Translations under genes and position numbers: made by a program
From: Meira nashicola
Taxonomy: Eukaryota > Basidiomycota > Exobasidiomycetes > Exobasidiales > Brachybasidiaceae
Reading direction: 5' to 3'
DNA: 64,000 bases
Assembly (NCBI GenBank): GCA_001600355.1
Contig: BCJU01000003.1
Location: 62,001 to 126,000, forward strand
Part shown: piece after piece, positions 10,873 through 18,904 of the stretch
Position numbering within the stretch: position 1 is the stretch's first letter
Layout: the number at the start of each line of letters is the position of its first letter
Notes under the pieces: generated by a model
What the model was told of the DNA's origin: nothing
Database searches by the model: none
The model's input: only the letters and a program-made list of their open reading frames with translations

Positions 10873-11784
10873 TTAAAGACTATGTGGCAAATTCAGTTTC
10901 CAATCTTGCATATTTATATCGGCAAACATAAGAGAATTGCTTTTATTTATTAATCTTTGCGTGGCACTATTGAGAGGCAAAGAAGTTGAAGCTGATAAAG
11001 GATATTTTGAATGAATTTGCCTACTTCTATTGCTTTTATAATTCGAGCTTTTATCATCACAGCAGCTTTGAACCATTTCACGTAAATCTTCGATTTGTTT
11101 CATTGTGATTTCACCACTCGTCCAGCTTTCTGATGGCATTACAGAGTTCTTACTTGCGGCGTTTGTGATCGAATGATATGAACTTTTCTTCGTATGAACG
11201 GGCACTTCTTCACTAGCCGAAGAAGTTGAAGTTGAAGATGAAGTTGGATATCCAGAAAACATGAAATTGTTATTTGACTGTTCTGCTTCTTCTTTTGATA
11301 ATCTTGTTTCTAAAGGATCAAATAATAAATTTTCCATAACTTGTTCTATCGTCGATTCATACGAGCTTCCTTCTTCGTTTCCTAAACCTATAGAACAGCT
11401 TGGAGTTTGTTGAAAGATAAGAGGATTAATATCACTTTCTAAACTTTCTGACAAAATTGATGAACTGGTGAAACTACTTCCGGGCGAAAGGATTGGAGGA
11501 AATACTCTTTCATTATATTTATTCTTTGATATATTTGATTGATTTAGGCTATACTCTTGAGCGCATAGAACCTTAACCGAAAGAAGTTGATGAACGAGAC
11601 GATATAATTCTTTCACTAAATAAACATTATTCGATAGAGCTTGATTTAAATGTGATACTTTTTCTTCGAGTTGTTTTATTAATTGCTCCCTATTATTCCT
11701 TCTTTTTGCTTGTGCAATCCTATTTTGCTCTTTCCTTCTTGCTGCTCGAGCTTTCATGTCTTGTGATGAGCTTGTTTTTTTCAT
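10873..11784 (-). CDS. bZIP transcription factor
   Basis: A 303-residue bZIP factor. The basic region sits near the N-terminus: RKEQNRIAQAKRRNNREQ, carrying the NRIAQ core of AP-1/Pap1-like fungal bZIPs, though AKRR replaces the usual RAFR. It runs straight into a hydrophobic heptad helix (LIKQLEEKVSHLNQAL, then LVKELYRLVHQLL). The rest is Ser-rich and probably disordered, with a short conserved-looking piece around ITMKQIEDLREMVQSCCDD. I start at the ATG at 11784, since the in-frame codons upstream give only a GTG. Targets are unknown, but two AP-1/Gcn4-like TGA(C/G)TCA sites lie upstream of the GMC oxidoreductase gene 2.6 kb away. Confidence 0.85.
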   Translation of the reverse strand: MKKTSSSQDMKARAARRKEQNRIAQAKRRNNREQLIKQLEEKVSHLNQALSNNVYLVKELYRLVHQLLSVKVLCAQEYSLNQSNISKNKYNERVFPPILSPGSSFTSSSILSESLESDINPLIFQQTPSCSIGLGNEEGSSYESTIEQVMENLLFDPLETRLSKEEAEQSNNNFMFSGYPTSSSTSTSSASEEVPVHTKKSSYHSITNAASKNSVMPSESWTSGEITMKQIEDLREMVQSCCDDKSSNYKSNRSRQIHSKYPLSASTSLPLNSATQRLINKSNSLMFADINMQDWKLNLPHSL

Positions 11785-12420
11785 GACGATTGTCACTATA
11801 ATTTTTCAATAAGGTCTTTAGATGATTTAGCTTTATATAATAGTCATATGTTTATATATCTTTACCATGGATAGATATCGTGTTCTCTTGATACTCTTAT
11901 CTTGTCCAACTCTACGATCAAATAAATGCTAGATTCTGCCCCTTTGAGAGATTGGTTGAGCATGTTCCCTCGGATGTTTGACATTCTCACGGCATATAAG
12001 ACGTGATCAACAATTCGGACGGCCCGGTAGTACCGCTGTAATATGCAGGCAGCCGGATTTGCACCGCTGTTCTTTTTATTGACCGACTTACCCACAATTC
12101 AAACCACACGCGTCGTACACACTAGAGCACGCTTCTTTGTCTCCGCCTTTTGTACAATATAATCTAAAAATATAGTTTGACCGTAGATTAAATCGTTAAG
12201 AACGGGGGCCCGCTCATTTACTTGCTGGGAAAATGAAGAATTTACCATCTTATCGAGTCGAATCATGAACAAATATGGCAAGAGAATCGTGCTGGAGGAA
12301 GAAAAAGTTCCATATCAATAACAGACCAAATCAGTCTTATAAAAAACCGTGAGCATATATATTAAATTTAATTGAAGGAATTTAAAAACAAGTAGTTAGA
12401 AGTAGGTTTTACTAATGACA
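11785..12420. other. Intergenic region, 636 bp
   Basis: Upstream of the bZIP gene and downstream of the GMC gene. Short minus-strand ORFs here (11862-12281) have no recognisable content and look like chance. A CCGGGCCGTCCGA box lies on the minus strand at 12015-12027, matching the boxes near 4375 and 6204. Confidence 0.55.
12015..12027 (-). promoter_or_regulatory. CGG-N5-CCG box, copy 4
   Basis: On the minus strand this reads CCGGGCCGTCCGA, sharing 12 contiguous bases (CGGGCCGTCCGA) with copies 1 and 2. It lies 231 bp upstream of the bZIP ATG, in the same orientation as that gene. Confidence 0.35.
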
Positions 12421-14220
12421 TCATCGATATAAGTCTTTATGAGTAGCTTTTATATAATCAGCACCTTTTTCCGCAACTGCATAAACGGCATTTTGAATAC
12501 GACAATCAGGGATGATTGGAATATTTGAAGCGTCAATTGCACGCAAGTTCTTAATACCGTGAACTTTTAATTGAGGATCAACAACGCCTTGATCTATATT
12601 TTTACCAATTCTTGCAGTTCCACAAGGATGGAAAGCGGTTTGACAGCGATCTAAAATTGCTTTATGCATAGCTTTATCATCATCTAAAGGCATCTTCCAT
12701 GGATACTCAGATTCAACAATATCCTTAAATCCATCAACTTTTGTTAATAAATCATAAGTGAATCGAATGCCTTCTCTCATTCCAATAATATCCAAATCGT
12801 TTGAAAAGAAGTTTAAATTGATATTTGGCGGAAATAGTGGATCATCAGATCGTAAAGTTACTTCACCTCCATCTAAGCAAGATAAAGGACGAACAAGGTC
12901 AACAACGACGGAAATATGTTCACCTTGAGGGATTGGATTTGAATAATGCCATTGAAAAGCAGGTCCGAATAAATTAAGAAAATCAAGTTCGAAATGAGGT
13001 TGACCTTTAGGACAAAATGGATCTTTGCCTCCATTTGCTGCTTTAGCTTTACGATAAGTTTCATCTTTTTCCAAATATTCATCAATACGTGGAAAACCGA
13101 CTAATTCCAATAAACCTGAACCCATCGGACCTGAATTACCCGTACCTTTTTTAGCATGATATTGTTTAATTGCATTATCATGTTTTTGACCTTGATGTAA
13201 AAGATAAGGATCTAAACCATAACCGTCTTTAATCTTTAAAACAAAGGGAACGGCAGGATGATCTAAAAGATGTTGACCAACATGTTCGGATTGTTGAACG
13301 ACGTCAATGTTAAACTTTTTTAATTGATCGATAGGACCAATTCCAGATAACATTAAAAGTTTTGGAGTTTCAAAAACACCTTGACAAACAATCACTTCAC
13401 GATCAGCATAAAAACTTAATTCTTGACCGTGGCCATCAATAACGGTAACACCTTTTGCAATTTTACCGGCTTTTTCGATTATAACTTTCTTTGATCGAAC
13501 GTTACCTACAATTGTAACGTTTGGCTTATCGTGAGTGAAAAGGAAAGAACCTGATCGACGACCATGATAAATTGTTGCAACACAATGAGTCATTCCACTT
13601 AATTCACCTTCAAACACATTTTCTGTAATTTGACGACCTGTATTTTTCCATGCTGTAATTAACTTTTCACGAAAAGGTTTAGATTCTTCAACTAATTCAG
13701 CGTGTGAGATAGGAAGAGGTCCTTTTGTTCCAATTTTTTGAGCAAAATCTTTTGGATATAAACCTTGATCGTCATGATAAGTAACGGATTTTTGTAAATA
13801 AGGAAGTAAATTTTTCCAATTCCAATCCGATCCACCAAATTCTTCCCATTCATCAAAAGTTGGCTTACAACCACTTAACCAAGTAAAATAATTTAAAGAA
13901 GAACTTCCACCTAAAGCACGACCACGTGTATCTTCTTTTTCAATTTTTGAAAATTCTGGTCTATCAACAAATTTTGCTAAATATTGCCAATCATGTTGAC
14001 TACCGCGTAAATTCATTGCAATTGCTGGAGTTCGAATATCTTCATTATTAATAGAATCTGAAATTCCTGCTTCTAATAATAAAATTGAAACATTTGGATT
14101 TTCGGCTAATCTACCTGCAATCACATTACCTGCCGTTCCACCTCCCATTATAACGAAATCGAAATGACTTCCATTTTTAGGTGGCGAACTTGTTTCGCGA
14201 GGGATAGCGTGATGAGCCAT
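12421..14220 (-). CDS. GMC-family FAD oxidoreductase
   Basis: A glucose-methanol-choline oxidoreductase of 599 residues in one exon, a typical family length. The N-terminal FAD dinucleotide motif is FVIMGGGTAGNVIAGRL (residues 22-38), followed by the second GMC signature RGRALGGSSSLNYFTW. The C-terminal catalytic region has FHPCGTARIG with His531, and IQNAVYAVAE with Asn577 as the second active-site residue, the His/Asn pair common in aryl-alcohol and choline-type enzymes. No signal peptide is visible, so it is probably intracellular. The substrate (an alcohol, aldehyde or choline) cannot be fixed from the sequence. Oxidases of this family release hydrogen peroxide and dehydrogenases do not. 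Upstream lie paired AP-1-like sites. Confidence 0.92.
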   Translation of the reverse strand: MAHHAIPRETSSPPKNGSHFDFVIMGGGTAGNVIAGRLAENPNVSILLLEAGISDSINNEDIRTPAIAMNLRGSQHDWQYLAKFVDRPEFSKIEKEDTRGRALGGSSSLNYFTWLSGCKPTFDEWEEFGGSDWNWKNLLPYLQKSVTYHDDQGLYPKDFAQKIGTKGPLPISHAELVEESKPFREKLITAWKNTGRQITENVFEGELSGMTHCVATIYHGRRSGSFLFTHDKPNVTIVGNVRSKKVIIEKAGKIAKGVTVIDGHGQELSFYADREVIVCQGVFETPKLLMLSGIGPIDQLKKFNIDVVQQSEHVGQHLLDHPAVPFVLKIKDGYGLDPYLLHQGQKHDNAIKQYHAKKGTGNSGPMGSGLLELVGFPRIDEYLEKDETYRKAKAANGGKDPFCPKGQPHFELDFLNLFGPAFQWHYSNPIPQGEHISVVVDLVRPLSCLDGGEVTLRSDDPLFPPNINLNFFSNDLDIIGMREGIRFTYDLLTKVDGFKDIVESEYPWKMPLDDDKAMHKAILDRCQTAFHPCGTARIGKNIDQGVVDPQLKVHGIKNLRAIDASNIPIIPDCRIQNAVYAVAEKGADYIKATHKDLYR

Positions 14221-14386
14221 TATTTAGGTAGTGATTTCTCGAAAATAAAAGTTTTGTATAAGAAGCTACTTTCATGTATGAAATTTTATAAGCTTTATTT
14301 ATAGCCTTCATCATTGCGTTGGATATATATTCCCATTTCATCATAATCAGGGCTACACATCGATATACCATTTAGAACTCTGAAGC

Positions 14387-14464
14387 TGACTCAGCATCAT
14401 CTATAATAACCTTTCCTCCACTCTTTGGTACAGGATAGATAAAATTGATGAGTCATGCTGAGTC
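14387..14464. promoter_or_regulatory. Paired AP-1/Gcn4-like sites in an inverted repeat
   Basis: TGACTCA at 14387-14393 and TGAGTCA at 14449-14455 are canonical AP-1/Gcn4 heptamers. They sit within or beside the exact inverted repeat GACTCAGCAT (14388-14397) and ATGCTGAGTC (14455-14464). The pair begins 167 bp upstream of the GMC oxidoreductase ATG. A bZIP regulator is the natural expectation; this is inferred from the motif only. Confidence 0.5.
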
Positions 14465-15675
14465 CTCAAAGTTATTAAGGCTGATTCATAAATAATCAGC
14501 TTGCTCACTTGTATATTTGGTCTTCATCATCAATTTTGATTTTCCATAAGCAACATATTAATATGCACCTATGCCTACATATATGCCCATTGTTTTGTTG
14601 TTCGGGCGCTCCGAGCGAATGAGATAACATATGTACATGATTCACTTCACGCGCGCTAACGGAGTCAAGCAAGTAAAGTAAAGCGCACGTTCCGAATTCT
14701 TGCATTTCAAGTCATACATTTATGCCCTTCAATCTTGCTAATCACATCCTGCTCTATCCTTTTGTTAGATCTCCCAACTATCTACTCCTTACGATGTTTT
14801 TATAAAGCCATTGTACAGGAATAGCAGCTGATTGAGCTTGCTTCTTGTTTAAACCCCTGCTAAGACCTGAATGCTGCTCAAATAAAACCAATGCCCACAA
14901 GCATCCTCTGTTTTGTGAGAAGACAAATATCACTCTACGTTCTTATTCGGTAAGTCGGGTCTCGGTTAAATCAACATATAATTAGGTGGGAAAAGTGTTG
15001 CCCGAATGCAGTTTAACTGAACTGAAACGTTCTTTCTTTTGCGTTGGCCGTTTGTATGCGGATGTAGCGTAAGTGAATATGTGCCCAAAACTTCACTATT
15101 TGCGATACACACACGGGCGCACACACCAAAATGGACGTGTTCAGCGCTGCGCATACAATGGGTTACATTTTCTTTTAACGGGCTCTTTCAACTTGATTGT
15201 GTCTTTTAAAGAATAGCGACGTGCATACATCATGCATACATAACTCAAATAGTGTACCGCAATGATTGCAGCTACAGGAACAGAGAACGTTTAGATTCCC
15301 CATCGACACTACACGCATTATTCACAGAACAATCAATGCCAAGGATGCATACATTGTCACTTAACGGCCAAGCAAGAAGTAAAGCCGGCCAATTTATAGT
15401 CTAATTTCAAGACAATTGGCCCCCCTTCAAGGTACCTATCTCCCTGTCAAAAGATCGAATCAGACCTGATTTTAGCATTTAACCGAAATGCACGTCACCG
15501 CCCACAAGGGCTTGTGTGCCTGAATTGATTAAAATCTGATTGTCGATCAATACAGATTCAAGGAAAAGAATTGACTGAGCAGTGAATAAAGTATATAATA
15601 ACCTGTGTTCCCGTTCAAAGATCTTTACATCCTCACACACTCTCTCCTCTCTTTAAATACTCATCACTAGCAATC
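14465..15675. other. Intergenic region, 1.2 kb
   Basis: The remainder of the divergent region between the GMC gene and the membrane-protein gene. I see only short ORFs of about 60 codons without recognisable content. A CT-rich stretch (near 15630-15660) precedes the ATG at 15676, as is common in fungal promoters. Confidence 0.5.
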
Positions 15676-16941
15676 ATGCGTTCTTTGGCATTCTTTGTCA
15701 TTCCAGCTTCGATTCTTTTTCTCTTGGTTTCATTAGGATTGGTGGCAGATGGAGTAGCAGAAATCAGTAAAATTGTGAAATTTTATAACAATTACGGTTC
15801 ATCAGGCAGTGGCGGCGGTGGTGGAGGACGTACATCATCTTATCGTCCTTATACTTATTCAACTAGATACACTGACGGAGGAGGTGTTTTTGGTAGTGCA
15901 TTTTCAAGTTATTCACCTTATTCGTTTTCAAGTTATAGTCCATACTCTTATTCTTCTTTTGATTATGATTCTGCTTTAAGTTCAATTTATTCAAAATATT
16001 CTTTATCAAAACGTGAAGAGCAACCAACTGGAATTGCAAAACGTGAAATGAAAGGATCACCAACTGTTGCGCCTGTTATTCGTCAAATTCCTCAATCAAC
16101 ACCTGCGCCTTTGATCAAAAGAGTTGAACAACAACATACATTACAAAAGCGTAGGGTTACTTCTATAAGTCAAGCAAAGAGTATAAATGCAGCAATTTTA
16201 GCATTTTATGCTTTACAACTTGTCGTGATCGTCGCTCTTTTGGTCACAGGTATACTATTCTTGATTAAATTCCGTAAACTTGACGACACTGTTCTAGGGA
16301 AAATTACAAATTTACAAAACAATAACATCAATGCAAACACTCAAAATCTTGAACAATCAAGTGAATTACAAGAAACATCAAATTCAATTTATCAAAGGAC
16401 AACGTTGTTCAAAAAGTTCTTCACCATTTATATCATTCTCACGGTTTTATACTTTATCTTTGGTATAGTTTCTTGGGGTTTACTTGGTTCTTTTGGAGGT
16501 ATTATTCTTGGTGTTGCTGCTGCAACTATTGCATTTTGGGTTTTCGCTTTCTTAAGTTGCGTTGCAATTTGTGTCACTCTTGTTTTAGATCGTCGTACAA
16601 GTGAAGAAGATGAACATGTTTTACGTAATCCATCTTCTTTTGATGGTGGTGAATTTGGCAGTAAATCAGATGGAATGATTACAACACCTTCTCAACAACA
16701 TCAACAACCTGTTAGTATGCCTCAACCTCAAACTACTCCTGCTGGATGGCAACAATCGACTGCTCAACATCAACAGCAACAACAACAAACATATGCACCC
16801 AATAATGAACCACAATCAAGTACAACAGCTTCACCACCTCCTCAACAACAATCACAATCTTCTGGTCCAATCGAAGGTCAAGTTTATAGAGCAGTCAAGG
16901 ATGAACATGGTAATACACAAATGGTACCTGTTAATCTTTAA
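15676..16941 (+). CDS. Multi-span membrane protein with a ladder of KR (Kex2-like) sites
   Basis: A 421-residue single-exon protein that I do not recognise. Residues 5-30 form a hydrophobic signal or first membrane helix; further membrane segments lie at about 172-198, 248-272 and 276-305. Between the first two lies a region with a poly-Gly run (45-51), a Tyr/Ser-rich stretch (around 76-98, with repeated SSYSPYS) and four Lys-Arg pairs at 112-113, 122-123, 148-149 and 158-159. Such spaced KR pairs are what the Golgi protease Kex2 cleaves. The C-terminal 110 residues are Gln/Pro-rich and presumably cytoplasmic. It might be a cell-wall or cortex protein whose loop is processed; whether peptides are released is speculation. 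The gene is divergent from the GMC gene. Confidence 0.72.
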   Translation: MRSLAFFVIPASILFLLVSLGLVADGVAEISKIVKFYNNYGSSGSGGGGGGRTSSYRPYTYSTRYTDGGGVFGSAFSSYSPYSFSSYSPYSYSSFDYDSALSSIYSKYSLSKREEQPTGIAKREMKGSPTVAPVIRQIPQSTPAPLIKRVEQQHTLQKRRVTSISQAKSINAAILAFYALQLVVIVALLVTGILFLIKFRKLDDTVLGKITNLQNNNINANTQNLEQSSELQETSNSIYQRTTLFKKFFTIYIILTVLYFIFGIVSWGLLGSFGGIILGVAAATIAFWVFAFLSCVAICVTLVLDRRTSEEDEHVLRNPSSFDGGEFGSKSDGMITTPSQQHQQPVSMPQPQTTPAGWQQSTAQHQQQQQQTYAPNNEPQSSTTASPPPQQQSQSSGPIEGQVYRAVKDEHGNTQMVPVNL

Positions 16942-17261
16942 ATGTCTCTCAATCTGATACCAGATAGAAGATGGCCTTTCCCCTTTCTTGTGATACTACA
17001 TACGTATACCTTCTTTCCTATCATACCGTTCCCTCCCTGGATTAAATCAGAATTGAACGTACGCGTGTAGTGCATGATTTAAAAAAGTTGTGAAAAAGTG
17101 TTGCTTTGTTTTGACGCGTATCCCCCCGGACTCGGAGTGTTTTTCTTTAGCGCGAATCAAATTTCGAATTTAAAGTGTTCTATGACCAATCAAGTATTCT
17201 TAAGAACAACCATTACATAGGTATCAACAAAGATGATACTCTTTCTCACTTTTTTACCAAG
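16942..17261. other. Intergenic region, 320 bp
   Basis: Lies between two plus-strand genes and holds no other gene. An upstream in-frame ATG at 17175 would lengthen the MFS protein by 29 residues, but I judge it part of the leader. Confidence 0.5.
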
Positions 17262-18629
17262 ATGTCAAGATCACAAAAAGATGATCAAATAGATTGGCAT
17301 TATGATTCAAGAAATAGTAGAACATGGTCATTAAAAAAGAAATGGTGTGCAACGATCACTTCATGTTATATGTCAAGTTTGATTTCCGTTGCTGCATCTG
17401 CATATTCACAAGCTGTTGATGGTATTCGAAATGATCTTCATTCTTCATACCTTTTAACGATAAGTGGAATTTCATTCTTTACATTCACAGTTGCAATCTT
17501 TCCAATCATTTTAGCCCCTTTAGGAGAAAAATATGGAAGAAGACCAGTTTATTTAACTACATTTGGTTTATTCTTTTTATTCTTCTTACCAAACGCATTA
17601 GCAAAAAATATTCAAACTGTTTTAATTTCTCGTTTCATTTCAGGTGCAGTAGGTTCGGCAGGTTCAACAATGGTTGGTGGAACTTTATCGGATATTTGGA
17701 GTCCTGAACAACGTCAAATTCCAATGGCTTTATTCGCTCTTAGTGCATTATTAGGTACTCCAATGGGTTTAATAGGATTCACTTGGGCTGGCGGTTCAAT
17801 TTCTTGGAGATGGATATTTTGGGTAATGTTAATGCTTAGCGTTCCTTCTTTCTTAGCAATCATTTTCGCATTTCGACATGAAAGTTTAACAAAAGAAATG
17901 CGTTTACGTTTACGTGAAAAGACTAATTCTTCTTCTTCTTCAATCAAAGATAAAGAATTTTTACCGATCCTAAGACCTTTGTTCTTTTTGGCAACTGAAC
18001 CAATCACATTCGTTCTCAGTTTATGGATAGCATTCGCTTGGGGAACTTTGTATCTTTTCTTAGAAGCTATACCGCTCGTTTTTGCACCTTATGGATTCAC
18101 ACATGATCATATGTCACGCGGTTTATCGTTTGTTGGAATAGGAATTGGAGCTTTGATTGGGTTTGTTCTACATATGCTTATTTTGCACTTTCGTCAAACG
18201 ATCAAGAGACCCGAACAAAGATTACCTGAAGCATGTGCTGGTGCATTATTATTCTCGATTGGATTCTTCATTTTTGCTTGGACAGCAAAGCCAGGTAAAA
18301 TGCATTGGATCGTACCACAATTAGGAACATCGATAATTATGATTGGATTATATTTGGTTTATATTTGCATTTTTGATTATTTAGCTGATTGTTATGGTTC
18401 TTTTACTTCTTCTGCAACTGCAGCTCAAAGCTTTTTACGTAATATTTTAGCAACCGCATTCCCTTTAATCGCTAAAAGAATGTATGATAACCTTTCTTTT
18501 CCTTGGGCTTCAAGTCTTTTGGGTTTTTGTGCATTGGTTCTTGCCTTTGCTCCTTTTTTACTTTTATGGAAAGGTAAAATGTTACGAGAACGATCACCTT
18601 TTGCTTCTAATCAACTTGGATCTATATAG
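17262..18629 (+). CDS. MFS transporter, DHA1 (drug:H+ antiporter) type
   Basis: A major facilitator of 455 residues in one exon, predicted to have twelve membrane helices in the plasma membrane. The N-terminus has the family feature DSRNSRTWSLKKKW (compare DPxNWxxxKKW), and the loop between helices 2 and 3 has LGEKYGRRPVYL, a match to the MFS G-x3-D/E-x2-GRR motif. A hydrophilic central loop with a Ser run (SSSSSIKDK) separates the halves. DHA1 members export drugs, polyamines or similar small molecules; the substrate here cannot be read. I choose the ATG at 17262, where MSRSQKDD begins, because the 29 residues from the earlier ATG at 17175 look unlike a transporter N-terminus. Confidence 0.88.
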   Translation: MSRSQKDDQIDWHYDSRNSRTWSLKKKWCATITSCYMSSLISVAASAYSQAVDGIRNDLHSSYLLTISGISFFTFTVAIFPIILAPLGEKYGRRPVYLTTFGLFFLFFLPNALAKNIQTVLISRFISGAVGSAGSTMVGGTLSDIWSPEQRQIPMALFALSALLGTPMGLIGFTWAGGSISWRWIFWVMLMLSVPSFLAIIFAFRHESLTKEMRLRLREKTNSSSSSIKDKEFLPILRPLFFLATEPITFVLSLWIAFAWGTLYLFLEAIPLVFAPYGFTHDHMSRGLSFVGIGIGALIGFVLHMLILHFRQTIKRPEQRLPEACAGALLFSIGFFIFAWTAKPGKMHWIVPQLGTSIIMIGLYLVYICIFDYLADCYGSFTSSATAAQSFLRNILATAFPLIAKRMYDNLSFPWASSLLGFCALVLAFAPFLLLWKGKMLRERSPFASNQLGSI

Positions 18630-18770
18630 AATATGTATGCAAAATAGAATAAATACTCATTTACCCTCCCGGTTCACTTTATTTGCATTATGCAGGGTTA
18701 CCGGATTTAAGTCTTAAAAGCGAAATATGTCCCCGTCCTCTTATGCTGAGCAACAGCGTGTGTGCCGGTG

Positions 18771-18813
<43 letters not shown>

Positions 18814-18820
18814 ATGCATG
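18771..18820. repeat. (TGCG)10 microsatellite
   Basis: Ten perfect TGCG units (18771-18810) followed by TGCATGCATG, in the short gap before the flavoprotein gene. The tract is GC-rich and self-complementary in part (GCGC/TGCA). Confidence 0.9.
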
Positions 18821-18904
18821 TAAGATGCAAATGCGGGGGAACCTTATTTCCGATATAAATACTCTTTACCGTTTAACAACCATCATCATTCTCAAATAAA
18901 AAAA

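Noticed and set aside
11862..12281. Two short minus-strand ORFs between the bZIP and GMC genes
   Set aside because: They are 60-77 codons, do not join through clear splice sites, and show no similarity.
17175..17261. Earlier in-frame start for the MFS transporter
   Set aside because: The 29 added residues do not look like an MFS N-terminus, while the ATG at 17262 gives the normal family start.
18771..18820. The TGCG tract as a Z-DNA or regulatory element
   Set aside because: It is a perfect tetranucleotide microsatellite and nothing else supports a function.
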